A DNA stretch of 64,000 nucleotides from Trichomonas vaginalis G3 (GCF_026262505.1 NC_067203.1:2294001-2358000); one strand, 5' to 3'; counted from the first letter of the stretch, positions 1 through 9,357 are shown. Notes: generated by a model from the letters alone, not told the origin. Numbers and translations: made by a program.

Positions 1-2868
1 CTTTTTCGTATAAATCCAATTTCGGTGTAGAGCTAAACAATGAAATTATTCGATCAAGAATAACACTTGGACAAGCTTCAATACCATCAAGAAGAAGCCA
101 TTTTCCTTCTTTCATTGCTTTAACAATTACGGAATCATATTTATCAATGAGATTGTAAAATTGGCATGCATTTGAGATTTTGTTAATCAAGTTATCAAGA
201 AGAGTAAGTTGATTTTGATTTCTTATAAGTATTTTATTTTCATTGAGCTCATTAACAATGTTTTTAAGAGTGTTTGGTTTCCAATCTTTAATTTGAATCT
301 TTTTAATAAAGCTATTAGTTTTTCCAAGTTCTTCAAGCATAGAGGAAATTTCTGTTCTTTGTTCAATTCTTAATTCTGAAAGTGGTTTGTAACCTCCATA
401 AACAATGCTGTCACTTGTCTCTGTATTAAGTTGGAGAACAACTAAGTTTTGTCCCATAGATTCTGCAAAAAGATTCATTGCATGAGTCTTTCCTGAAGCG
501 GTTGGTCCTTGGATAATGATAACCGAAATGTTTTTGAAATAGAAGAAAGAATTACAAAAAGTGATTTTTGAGGTGTTGTCAAATTCTGGATTAGAGCTTG
601 TTTACTCTCATCTTGAATATAGTAAGAATATCTTATTCCATTTATTGTAGTATATCCATCTTCAACACTTACTTTTGTTTCTTCTTCTTCTTCATTATTG
701 TCTCTTTTGAGAAGGTTCTCACTAAAAATTGATTTGTAAATTTGGTTTTCAATTTCTGCGACTGTATCTGGATTTTGCTTAACAAGATCGATAAAGTTCT
801 TGAATGTACGAATTGTAATTGGAAATGAAATTTGTTTCTCCTTTGCAATTGCTTTCCATTGATATAATTTATGAGGGAAATTCTTAATAAATTCGTCATT
901 TGAAAAGTTTGAATCTTTGATATATAACTCTTCACAAATTTTGGTAAATTCATCTTCGGAATAATCTTCTTGTTCAAAACAAACTGCATTATTAAGAATA
1001 TTTTCATTGTAGAATTGCCTCGATGACAAACCAAAAATGATATAATCATTCTTAACCTCTGTTGTTCCATTTGGTAACAATATTTGGTTCAATTCGGAAT
1101 CAAATAATTGAACAAGAGAATCAAGGAGACTATCTGAGGCTTGATCAATTTCTTCAAAGATAACCCAGACAGGACGACCATTTGAACCATTTCCTGTAAT
1201 TTTTTCTAAAAGAGCAGTCTTCTTGAAATGGAATGATGCTCCATTTTCATTTTGAATGAGTTCATTCTGTCCATAAATATGTTCGATTGTTGTCGAAGAT
1301 GAAATTCTAACCGTTGTGAGTTCTGCATCAAATAATTCTGCCAAGTATTTGATGACTGTTGACTTTCCTGTTCCACATGGACCTTGAATGATTGAACTAT
1401 ATTTCATCTTTGCAGCAGAAAACAAAAGGTTTGTCAATGCGTTAATTGATTTTGTGGCAACAGGTTTCGTTTTTGGTTCAATGTAATTATAAGGAATTGC
1501 AAAAATTTTCTTTGAAACTACATTTCCATTATCGATTTCAAGAGGTTTATATAATTCATTATCTGGAATCATATTTAACATATTTAATGCAAGTCCGAAA
1601 CATTTTACAGAATCTTCATCATGTATTTTTTCTGAGATTCTTTTTGCAATGTTATTGATCAAAAATTTTTGGTTCAATGTCAAATTATCCCATTCTTCTT
1701 CTTGTAGATTCTTCCAAAACATCTTATTAAAGATATATTGATAATCTTCTTTATTGTATGTGTATGATCTAATAATTGTCATTCTTGAAAGCATCGCCTC
1801 AGATAATTTTGATTTTTCACCATTTGTTACTGTTGCAAAAACTCTGAATTTATCAACGCTGATTTTTTGAGAATGATCGGGAACAATTGTATTTGTAAAA
1901 TCTTCACTCAAAGTAAGTTCAGGAGTAATTGAAAATAGTTCATTCAATCTTTCGATAACTGAGATTGGTGGATGTGAGAAATTTTTGAGAATTAAAGCTT
2001 TTTGTTGCAATATAGCAGAAGTTATTAGTCCTGGCTTGAAAATTGTGATGTAATTTGACAACATTGTTGAAAATTCATCGTTTTGATTGATAAGATTTAT
2101 GATATTTGATGTGATCTGAATGATAACAAATATCATTGATTCATTTTTATTTTCACGAATAGATTCAATAAAATTATAAAATATTGATTCATTAAATCTA
2201 CCTTCGAAATAACTATTCTTGATTTCATTGCATTCAGTAAACTTAGTATTATTGGCGTCTATCCTAGAAAGAATATCAAAGAGCATTGTAATAACTGACT
2301 TTCTATCAGTCAAATTGATACTTCCTATTAGAGATGATGTTGTTGAATCTTTACTCAAATTGACTGATTTGTAATTGTTTCCTGTTACGAGTTTGGCAAT
2401 ATACTCTTTATAACCTGATGGTCCAACAATCAAGATTGGTTCTTGTGGGTGTGTCATAAGAATATTGAAATACGTATTCCAAACCTGTTTCAAATGATGG
2501 TCAATATTAACAACATTAGTAGTTAATTTGATGCTTCCTTTATCAAGAATAAGAGAATTTTCATTTTTGGTGACATTAACATCTTCTTTGATATCATTCA
2601 ACAATGAAACTCGTTGTCTATCATTAAGCTCAAAAGATTCTGCAACAACTTTCGAAACTTCATTAATAATTTCATTGTTTACGTTGTCATGGACACTGAG
2701 AATCATGAAACATGCATGATGATACGGCCGTATTGTTATATTGTTATTGAAATAGAGAATTCTTCTAAAGAATCTTCGAGCTTCTCTGAATGACCATGGT
2801 TTTGATTTCAAAAGGTTTGATTCTCGTATTGCGATCATCAAATTTGTAGTGTTCTGCAAGAATTCCAT
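1..2868 (-). CDS. Midasin-like multi-AAA ATPase, partial
   Basis: This is the 3' part of a very large AAA+ ATPase of the midasin/dynein-related type, a host gene that runs off the window at position 1. Two ATPase modules are visible. The first has Walker A GPCGTGKST near 1370-1390 and a Walker B-like strand VWVIFEEID near 1165. The second has Walker A GPTASGKT near 490-515 and Walker B WLLLDGIE near 95. The spacing and the 'LLLDGIEACPS' style of Walker B favour midasin-type AAA repeats over dynein. The frame slips once near 540 (the second Walker A is in another frame), so this is either a sequencing indel or a pseudogene. The first usable Met is at 2866-2868, but it lies in mid-domain sequence. 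The 5' part is probably missing because element A begins eight bases upstream. Midasin acts in ribosome assembly; which family member this is cannot be told. Confidence 0.7.
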
Positions 2869-2870
2869 GA

Positions 2871-2875
<5 letters not shown>

Positions 2876-2902
<27 letters not shown>

Positions 2903-3100
2903 GTAGTGGGGCTTCCAGGCACTTCGTGCCTTCTAGCCCTGAAGATGATTAGTATAAATGTTTTTTTTTTTTCTTGGAATGGGCCTCCAGGCACTTCGTG
3001 CCTTCTAGCCCATAAGAAATTTTGCACAAGACCCAAGAGGAGGACCGGAGCCCCAGCCGACCAGCCTTTTCCCCCTTATAGAATGAGATAGGACGGTTAT
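2876..3100 (+). repeat. Terminal end of element A, left arm
   Basis: A 26-A run is followed by two copies of a GC-rich block with the hairpin GGCACTTCGTGCC (2918-2930 and 2990-3002), then a GC-rich stretch ending near 3066. The same order is found inverted at the right end, where the hairpins lie at 26550-26562 and 26483-26495. The inner right hairpin reads GGCGCAACGCGCC, which keeps the stem while changing its sequence. Confidence 0.8.
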
Positions 3101-3569
3101 TTTACAAAACTGACAACACTTTTCACAAATTATATATGTTTTCATGTTTTGTCAAGACTTCTTCGTAATGAGTGTAAAGGACCAAAAAATAATGTTTAGG
3201 GTAGAAGGTTAGATCTAACCTCTTTTCTAACCTCTTTTCTAACCTCTTGAATTTTCATGACTTCATCGTACATGTTTTGTCAAGACTTCTTCATCGTACA
3301 TGTTTTGTCAAGACTTCTTCATCGTACATGTTTTGTCAAAACTTCTTCGTAATGAGTGTAAAGGACCAAAAAATATATTTTAGGTGAAGAGGTGAGATCT
3401 CACCTGTTTTTTCACCTCTTTTCTCACCTCTTGAATTTTCATGATTTCATCGTACATGTTTTGTCAAGACTTCTTCATCGTACATGTTTTGTCAAGACTT
3501 CTTCATCGTACATGTTTTGTCACTTTTCTGTCACTTTTCGGGTAAAAACATTTTTATTATTATATATAA
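3101..3569. repeat. Intergenic repeats and two AGATCT palindromes
   Basis: No gene is seen here. There are several tandem copies of a roughly 27-bp unit containing ACATGTTTTGTCAAGACTTC, plus two members of the element-wide palindrome family: GGTTAGATCTAACC at 3207-3220 and GGTGAGATCTCACC at 3391-3404. Each is followed by two direct repeats of its own half-site (CTAACCTC or CTCACCTC). The segment leads into the methyltransferase gene, which has a T-rich promoter-like motif just before its ATG. Confidence 0.75.
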
Positions 3570-4388
3570 ATGAATTTTACAAAACCACCGTTACCGTTCT
3601 TTGGAAATAAGAGTAGATGTAAAGATATTATATTGAGAGAACTTAAGAAACTACCGAATGGTCTAACATTTGTAGATTTGTTCGGTGGAAGTTTCTATAT
3701 ATCCCATTTATGTCATATAATATTCCCAGACTCAAAGATTATATGCAATGACTTCGACAACTATATGGACCGTCTCAAACATATACCAGACACTAACAAT
3801 ATATTGAAAGAGTTAAAAGAAAAGATACCTATAGGTAAGATGGAACGTATACCATTAGATAAGAAAAATATTGTGAGAGAGGTTTTGAAAAAAGCAGAAT
3901 ATATAGACTGGGATAGTATATCTGCTAGACTATTATATAGTGGTTCTATAAGAGTTCATGACATTGAAACACTTATGTCAAAAGTTTTATATCTTAACTA
4001 TACAAATGTTTTCAAAGAGGACATAGATAAATATATTGAGGGTATAGAGTTTGTGAGATGTCATTGGACAGAGTTGTATGAAAAATATAAAGACAAGGAA
4101 AATGTTTTCTTTATAGTGGACCCGCCGTTCTTTAACACATGGGATTTTCAATACCAAGTAGACTGGACTTTGAGAGACTCTTTAGAAACTTTAGACGTTA
4201 TACATAACCATCCATGCTTTTACTTTACATCCGATAAAAGTGGTTTGGAAACCGTTATGAGATGGTTAGAGGACATACATGACTATGAGTTTATATATGA
4301 CAAGATAGAATATGAGAGAGGTCCTATAAACCGGAGAAAGTGTCACAATAAAGAAATTTTATTAGTAAGTAAATGTGGTTTGAAATAG
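3570..4388 (+). CDS. DNA N6-adenine methyltransferase (D12/Dam class)
   Basis: The 272-aa product belongs to the D12 class of DNA adenine methyltransferases, which move a methyl group from S-adenosylmethionine to adenine N6. Visible motifs are the N-terminal PLPFFGNKSR (residues about 6-15), the AdoMet-binding FVDLFGGSF (about 34-42) and the catalytic DPPF (about 187-190). The length is normal for the class. The ATG follows a T-rich motif (TTTTTATTATTATATATAA) typical of this element's genes. It looks whole in this arm; the mirror copy at 24814-25637 is broken. Its last codons overlap the start of a small membrane-protein gene. It may protect or mark element DNA, or regulate expression; this is inference. 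Confidence 0.85.
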   Translation: MNFTKPPLPFFGNKSRCKDIILRELKKLPNGLTFVDLFGGSFYISHLCHIIFPDSKIICNDFDNYMDRLKHIPDTNNILKELKEKIPIGKMERIPLDKKNIVREVLKKAEYIDWDSISARLLYSGSIRVHDIETLMSKVLYLNYTNVFKEDIDKYIEGIEFVRCHWTELYEKYKDKENVFFIVDPPFFNTWDFQYQVDWTLRDSLETLDVIHNHPCFYFTSDKSGLETVMRWLEDIHDYEFIYDKIEYERGPINRRKCHNKEILLVSKCGLK

Positions 4389-4504
4389 GACTACTTGTTT
4401 TAGGTTTTTTCCATTGTGTCATTTATTTATTTGACGTGGCAGAAAAGTACAGAGAATATGAAGATGAACCAATGCCTGCAAATGTTCAGTATATGTACTC
4501 GTAA
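4373..4504 (+). CDS. Small single-span membrane protein, 43 aa
   Basis: A short frame overlaps the 3' end of the methyltransferase gene and ends just before the promoter of the next gene. It encodes a hydrophobic N-terminal segment of about 20 residues (GLLVLGFFHCVIYLF) followed by an acidic, tyrosine-rich tail. The same frame is open and nearly identical in the right arm (24705-24836), where the overlapping methyltransferase is decayed. That supports it as a real small gene. Function unknown; a membrane or capsid-associated peptide is possible. Confidence 0.6.
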   Translation: MWFEIGLLVLGFFHCVIYLFDVAEKYREYEDEPMPANVQYMYS

Positions 4505-4527
4505 GAGATATTTTTATCTAATATTAA
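4505..4527 (+). promoter_or_regulatory. Element-type promoter motif
   Basis: The sequence TTTTTATCTAATATTAAATG runs into the ATG of the next gene. The pattern TTTTTATC/T, six to ten bases, then AAATG recurs before most genes of elements A and B, so it is probably the element's own core promoter or start signal. The role is inferred from recurrence only. Confidence 0.55.
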
Positions 4528-4890
4528 ATGGACGCACAGAACTTAGTGAATGCACAGCAACCTGGACAACCAAACCCAGAGAATATTCCAAATGAAGTTA
4601 GAATACAAACTGCAATGGCAAACTATGGTCAAGTGCCAACAGATGTACAAATGCAAACTGCCATGTCAAATGACGCTGCGTTAGGTTTGCCACCATGGTA
4701 TGCAAATATGAGATGGAAAGAGTTTTATACAAACCCTGAAGTGGGATATAAACAACTTTATGCAGATGACGCGAACACAGGAGTTGACCCAGAATATGTT
4801 TTCTACCAGAGGAGAAACAGAATGTATGAACTCCAGTTAAAGAATGCTATGGAACTCAACAGGAAACGTAAGAGACTAGGTGGACATTAG
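4528..4890 (+). CDS. Unknown 120-aa protein, basic C-terminus
   Basis: The N-terminal third is rich in Gln, Asn and Pro and contains two copies of an IQTAM/MQTAM-type repeat (around residues 26-30 and 40-44). The middle is aromatic (WYANMRWKEFY). The end is a basic tail (NRKRKRLGGH). No family is recognised. It sits between the membrane peptide and an amphipathic protein, all on the same strand and each with the T-rich start motif, so a small virion or core protein is plausible. It looks whole here; the mirror copy at 24320-24681 is broken. Confidence 0.6.
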   Translation: MDAQNLVNAQQPGQPNPENIPNEVRIQTAMANYGQVPTDVQMQTAMSNDAALGLPPWYANMRWKEFYTNPEVGYKQLYADDANTGVDPEYVFYQRRNRMYELQLKNAMELNRKRKRLGGH

Positions 4891-4908
4891 ATTTTTACAT
4901 ATAGTAAA

Positions 4909-5151
4909 ATGGGTTTCTTCAGTAGTATTGGAAACTTCTTTCGAAATGTTGGAAGAGGTATATGGAATGGAATAAAAACCGTAGGAAAAGGAATTTGGAA
5001 CGGAGTCAAAAATATTGGTAAAAGAGTAGGTCAGTTTGTTGGTATTATACCTAAAGACCCTGAACCAGAAGAGCAAGCTCCTGTTATACAACAGCCTGAA
5101 CCTGCACCACAGTCAAGTTGGCAACCAAATCCAACACCTCAACCGTATTAA
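4909..5151 (+). CDS. Amphipathic Gly/Trp-repeat protein, 80 aa
   Basis: The first 50 residues are an internally repeated amphipathic helix (GRGIWNGIKTVGKGIWNGVK), alternating Gly, hydrophobic and Lys positions. The rest is a Pro/Glu/Gln-rich tail. This composition resembles membrane-active minor virion proteins (adenovirus pVI-like in style), but I see no sequence homology that proves it. A promoter-like TTTTTACATATAGTAAAATG precedes the ATG. Its 3' end converges on the penton-like gene with only 4 bases between them. A broken mirror copy lies near 24055-24304. Confidence 0.6.
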   Translation: MGFFSSIGNFFRNVGRGIWNGIKTVGKGIWNGVKNIGKRVGQFVGIIPKDPEPEEQAPVIQQPEPAPQSSWQPNPTPQPY

Positions 5152-5155
5152 AAAA

Positions 5156-6004
5156 TTATATTTTTACCGTTCGATAGTAGTTGTATATGAAACTAAGTTC
5201 TAAGTAAAACGCATGGTATAATGGAATTATTCTTTTTCTTCCATCTGTAGTAAACCATACTTGAAAGTCTGAAATACTTCCACTTGGTGGTTCGTATAAC
5301 TTTGTAGGTTTTTCGTAAAAGTCATTTGCCAAGCATAAGAAAGAGTTTTGGGCGCCAGAAAATGAAGCATGAACAATAATAGCAGCTGGGTCGAAAACAT
5401 CTTTAAATAAATATGGTTCATCTCTTGCATATCGACTGTAAATATTTGCTAAAGGAAGTTCGACTTTCTGATTTAACATTCTTTGCAAATAATACCATGA
5501 CATTGCAGTGAATTCTGTATATATTTGTTCGTCTTTATTTGGATTGTTTTCGTAGATTTGAAATGACACTTGTGAATTTTGTTTGTCATATACAATTCTC
5601 ACATAAAGTGTGCTCTCGGTATTTGCATATTCATCAGCATATTTTGCATAACATGAATTTATTTTATCTTCTATATTTTTTAACGCAGTCTGTAGAGAAG
5701 ATGAAAGGTCAACTTGTATTAGCTCAATTTCTTCCCACATTTTTCGTTTCCCTTCAGATATATAATCTATATGAAACTTTACAATAAATGGAAAACTTTT
5801 ATCTTCTACAGACACAAACTTCATTCTACGAAAGCCAATAGCTTTTGTGACAGATGGGTCTCTTAGCCATCTTAATGGGTAGTCAAAACGATAGCCTTCA
5901 TGCTTTACGGTCTCTGTCTCAAACTTTTGACCGACATTAGTAAAAAGTTCATCTAATGGTTTAGTTGTAGCAACTCTTGAATTTTCTTTTTCTATTGAAA
6001 GCAT
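5156..6004 (-). CDS. Penton-like minor capsid protein, 282 aa
   Basis: This is a 282-aa protein of the same family as the 286-aa product at 18660-19520 and the broken genes at 11903-12800, 23219-24043 and 61740-62530. Shared signatures are YRFDYPLRWL near residue 42-51, KAIGFRR near 58-64, and near the C-terminus a block FQVWFTTDG. The family is weakly similar in layout to the 285-aa product of element B (44881-45738). Position, size and copy number fit a Polinton minor capsid (penton) protein, though the assignment rests on context more than on a clear domain. It shares an 18-bp intergenic promoter with the divergent tail-fibre gene. It looks whole. Confidence 0.6.
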   Translation of the reverse strand: MLSIEKENSRVATTKPLDELFTNVGQKFETETVKHEGYRFDYPLRWLRDPSVTKAIGFRRMKFVSVEDKSFPFIVKFHIDYISEGKRKMWEEIELIQVDLSSSLQTALKNIEDKINSCYAKYADEYANTESTLYVRIVYDKQNSQVSFQIYENNPNKDEQIYTEFTAMSWYYLQRMLNQKVELPLANIYSRYARDEPYLFKDVFDPAAIIVHASFSGAQNSFLCLANDFYEKPTKLYEPPSGSISDFQVWFTTDGRKRIIPLYHAFYLELSFIYNYYRTVKI

Positions 6005-6022
6005 ATTTTATCTAGAATAAAA
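6005..6022. promoter_or_regulatory. Bidirectional promoter between penton-like and tail-fibre genes
   Basis: Only 18 bp separate two divergent ATGs. Read in either direction the segment gives the T-rich motif: CATATTTTATCTAGAATAAA on the plus strand and ACATTTTTATTCTAGATAAA on the minus strand, centred on TCTAGA. The same arrangement is seen in the mirror arm (23200-23218) and, with other sequence, at 58737-58753 in element B. Confidence 0.55.
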
Positions 6023-7429
6023 ATGTCGAAAGATATTGCTTCCATGAGAGAAATACAACACAACCGACAACTCATTATGCAAGCTCTAAATAAGAACACA
6101 ACAAACTTTTCAAACTATTCTAAGATATCTGAGTCATTGAAAGAAGGAAACTTAAAACTGACATTAAACCCTTTAACAGATGAGTTTCTGTTTCAAGACA
6201 AGAAGAACAATACTGTCTGTATAAATCCAACAAAAGGAACTTTAAACGAGAAACCTATAAATGAACTTCTTTTGAAAGCAGATATTGACAACAAAGCTGA
6301 CAAAGAATATGTAGACGATGCAATAGCAAAAGAAGAAGAAAGAGCTAACAATGCTTATGCAACAAAAGAACATACTCATCCTGAACTAGCAGACAAAACA
6401 TATGTTGACAATAAAATGTCAAGTGAAGTGACAAGAGCTGAAAACGAATATTCTAAAAAGACTCATACACATTCTATATCTGATATTACAGACTTAAGCG
6501 TTAGCCTTGAAGAGAAAGCGGATGAGGAATATGTGGCTAGTGTGTTAGTGAAGAAGGCGGATAAGGAATATGTGGATGAAAAAGATAAAGAAATTATAGA
6601 AAGGGCTGACTGGTACCATGAACGGACATCAAAGATTTTAAAATCTAAAGCTAATACAGGATGGGTTTCAGGATGTTTAGACCTTAAAGCAGATAAAACT
6701 TATGTTAACGATGAGTTAGAGAAGAAAGCAGACAAGAACCATACACATACAAGTTTTACAACTGTTGCTATAGAAAGTATTGAAGGAACGGTTGAAGAAA
6801 CTGGGGATATATTATATTGTAAACCTCCTAACTTTCCACAAGGTTTAACATCGGATGTCGACATAACGACGATGAGAAACATTAGATGTAAAGATGTTTA
6901 TGTCATGAAGGATGAACATAATATTAAATTCACTGCTCAAGATTTATATGACAAGAAAGCAGACAAAACAGAGCTTCAAACATTAAAGACAGAAATGCTT
7001 CAAACATTATATCCTATAGGCTCTATTTATACGTCAATGAACTCTACCAGACCAGAAACAGTTCTGGGTTTTGGAACTTGGACTCAAATAGTCGACAGGT
7101 TTTTGTATTGTGCAAACTCTTCAAAGGAAACAGGTGGAAGTAAAACGATTTCAGGTGAAAATTTACCTGCACACAGTCACTACATAGATTTAAGTACATC
7201 TCAAGCAGGTTGGCATAAGCATAAATTTTGGGATTGGTCAGCAATGAAAAAAGGTAAAGGATATGATGTTAAAGACGACGTTCAGTTTGCTATAAATTGT
7301 TTCTGGGGTAACACTCAGGGAGATGGAAACCATACACATCGCGTTTCAGGATATACGCAAACAACGGGACAAAGTAAAGACTACATGCCACCTTACATGA
7401 CAGTTTACGCATGGTATAGAAATGCTTAG
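6023..7429 (+). CDS. Phage-type tail fibre / receptor-binding-like protein, 468 aa
   Basis: The middle of the protein (about residues 85-320) is a series of short repeats of the form KADK-x-Y/H-V/T, typical of trimeric phage tail fibres. The C-terminal 150 residues match the phage baseplate/collar fold: YPIGSIYTSMN near residue 331, GFGTWTQIVDRFLY, a GGS turn, LPAHSH, and the closing MPPYMTVYAWYR. Bacteriophage fibres with this end bind receptors. In a Maverick it is probably a virion attachment spike of bacterial-virus origin. The C-terminal block is closely similar in DNA to that of the B element gene at 55721-57655. It looks whole; the mirror copy at 21808-23200 is broken. Its last codon overlaps the convergent integrase by 4 bp. 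Confidence 0.85.
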   Translation: MSKDIASMREIQHNRQLIMQALNKNTTNFSNYSKISESLKEGNLKLTLNPLTDEFLFQDKKNNTVCINPTKGTLNEKPINELLLKADIDNKADKEYVDDAIAKEEERANNAYATKEHTHPELADKTYVDNKMSSEVTRAENEYSKKTHTHSISDITDLSVSLEEKADEEYVASVLVKKADKEYVDEKDKEIIERADWYHERTSKILKSKANTGWVSGCLDLKADKTYVNDELEKKADKNHTHTSFTTVAIESIEGTVEETGDILYCKPPNFPQGLTSDVDITTMRNIRCKDVYVMKDEHNIKFTAQDLYDKKADKTELQTLKTEMLQTLYPIGSIYTSMNSTRPETVLGFGTWTQIVDRFLYCANSSKETGGSKTISGENLPAHSHYIDLSTSQAGWHKHKFWDWSAMKKGKGYDVKDDVQFAINCFWGNTQGDGNHTHRVSGYTQTTGQSKDYMPPYMTVYAWYRNA

Positions 7430-8390
7430 TCGTCATTTTCAACTTCTTTAGCATATTCGTCAGGAGTTGTCTTATATTTGTTAGGAACTGTCTTTGAAAG
7501 TATACCACCTTGAACTTTGACAAGTTTGAAACGAGGTCTGACAATAGTAGTTTTATCTTCTGCTTGCAGTGTGTACATTTTGCCATGTTTGCCTAAAACT
7601 TCATAATATTCTCTTGTATACTTTCTTCTATTTTTACGAACACGAATGTGAGTACCTGTCGAGTTCCCATTGTTGTCATAGTCAAGAGTATTTTCATATG
7701 GGTCGCGTTTAGGTATTTCTATTTTTACTTTGTCACCTTTCTGAAGTTTGAAGCCCGGCATTCTTTCTTGTTTGTCTCTTTTGACTAAATTATTAAATAT
7801 ATAGTCTTTCTCTAAGTCAGGGTTGTTTTTCATTTCTTCGGGGAGTGGTTTCCCAAACCTTTTTGTTTACGGTTATTGTAAATATTTAAAACTTGTCTCA
7901 TCTTTGCCATGGAGAAGTGTCTATACTTGTCGTCATATGACATTTCATTTGCTTCACCACCTTGTGGTTGGTTTAAGTCTCTTAAAGCTTAACATTTTTA
8001 TACAACCGTCAATGACACCAAGAGCAGAATGGTTTTGGTCGACAATGAAATATTGTTTACATTTTTGAACGCAGATAGTTTTTTACACATCTGATTTGAA
8101 AGAACTTTCACAGTCAGATGTCAGTTTTGTTGGATGGTATTTGTCAACGAATATTGTCAAAGCAGTTTTCACATCTAAAATATTTTTGGACCATAATGTA
8201 TGGCTTCACAGTATCTTGTGTTTGACCAACAAATAACCAGTATGGAGGTCCATCTGTTCTCATCTCAATTCATTCGAATGTTTCCAAGATATCCATAAAC
8301 CAAGCATTTGGTGTTGAACTAAAGATTTTTATCATGAGTGCTTTCTTTGTTGCCTTAGAAACATAGGGGTCCTTGTTTGGATTCGTCATT
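7426..8390 (-). pseudogene. rve-type integrase of element A (left copy), broken
   Basis: The minus strand encodes pieces of a retroviral-like (rve) integrase of the Maverick family. The C-terminal 135 residues (7426-7833) form the SH3-like/chromo-type tail (QKGDKVKIEIPKRD and IVRPRFKLVKV). Upstream pieces with the core signature (LTSDCESSFKSD) are still recognisable up to about 8385. It is broken, with several breaks. It lies convergent with the tail-fibre gene, and its mirror copy is at 20850-21806. In Polintons this enzyme inserts the element DNA. Confidence 0.75.
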
Positions 8391-8406
8391 TTTTAACCCA
8401 TAAGAA

Positions 8407-8816
8407 ATGGGTTTATTTGGCCGCATTAGCAGGAGTTGCATCCAGATTTTTACCCGCAGTTGGAACAATAGCCAAGGTGCATTTGAATTGGAAGGAAGAT
8501 TTTGAGTACATTAGGTATACTGAAAGAGAAAGCACAACCTATTATACAAACTGTACAGAAAGGTTGGGATGTAGCACGAGATGCAGCAAATCTTTATTCC
8601 AAATCCTGAAACAAGAGGAAAAGTTCAAGGATGGATGGACAATGTAGGAAGACAAGCAGGAAACTATTATAACAAAGCAAATGACTACTATAACCAAGCG
8701 GACACTATATGGACCAAGGTGAAAGATTCTTTAACAGAGGATATAACCATGCACAACAGTGGGTAAACAATAACCAACCTCAACCGCCTCAAACGTGGGG
8801 AATGTAAAATTTTTTA
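8407..8816 (+). pseudogene. Hydrophobic/amphipathic minor virion-type protein, broken copy
   Basis: The Ala/Gly-rich N-terminus (AALAGVASRFLPAVGTIA) is followed by an amphipathic region and a Tyr/Asn-rich tail. It equals the more complete right-arm copy at 20500-20832 and is similar in design to the 175-aa protein at 62768-63295 of element B. It is broken, with a few breaks. A membrane-active minor capsid role is inferred from composition only. Confidence 0.5.
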
Positions 8817-8826
8817 CTGAGATGAA

Positions 8827-8979
8827 ATGAACAATACAGCATTGAGACAAATGGTTCAAGATGGATTTGTCGACTTCCAGCAGTTACACACACGTGTTTG
8901 TCAAGTTCTTCCTATACCTCAGGAAGTTTTAGACCGACTTAAAAAACCTAAACAACCAGTTGAAAACAAACCAAACTAA
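8827..8979 (+). CDS. Small 50-aa protein
   Basis: A 50-codon frame starts at an ATG preceded by the element motif (TTTTTTACTGAGATGAAATG). It ends 19 bases before the next gene, which has an identical upstream motif. Sequence features are a PIPQEVLDRL helix and a Lys/Pro-rich end. The mirror copy lies at 20262-20414. The two arms differ inside it while both stay open over the same length. No family recognised. Confidence 0.5.
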   Translation: MNNTALRQMVQDGFVDFQQLHTRVCQVLPIPQEVLDRLKKPKQPVENKPN

Positions 8980-8998
8980 AATTTTTTACTGAGATGAA

Positions 8999-9350
8999 AT
9001 GACCGAAGAAGTTGAAACGGTAGATTTGACACCACAAAAAAAAAGTTCAGAACCATTGTCAAAACCTGTCAAAGAACTTACAGAATGAAGAGAAAAATTC
9101 ATAATAGAAAGTGCCAGGTCTGGAAATGCAAACCCTAACTATAAAGTCACTTTTCATAGAAATGGAACGGCTAGATCTCAAAAAAGAAACAGACTCTCAC
9201 AAATAAAATATTGAAGTCTGAAGGAGCTTTCGAGACAACAGATGGAAAAGTTTACTTCACTGACCAACAGTTCATTATAGAACATCTCAATTGACTTAGA
9301 GTCGAAATATTCTAAACTTTACAACAAACACAAAAAGTTGAAAGAAAACA
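8999..9350 (+). pseudogene. Small-domain protein gene (left copy), broken
   Basis: The ATG follows the same TTTTTTACTGAGATGAAATG motif as the preceding gene. The readable part carries a short domain with SARSGNANPNYKVTFHRNGT, which I also see in altered form in two element-B proteins (41737-41973 and 44113-44550). The pattern is a helix, a small turn with Gly, an aromatic strand, then G-x-I/V-x-x-K. It is broken, with about three breaks. The mirror copy is at 19900-20242. Confidence 0.5.
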
Positions 9351-9357
9351 AAAACAA

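Noticed and set aside
2876-2901. Poly(A) tail of a retroposon
   Set aside because: A matching T run ends the same unit on the other side; no LINE or SINE body is present.
2849-3091. 80-aa frame across the A run and GC hairpins
   Set aside because: It is made of homopolymer and terminal-repeat sequence at an element boundary.
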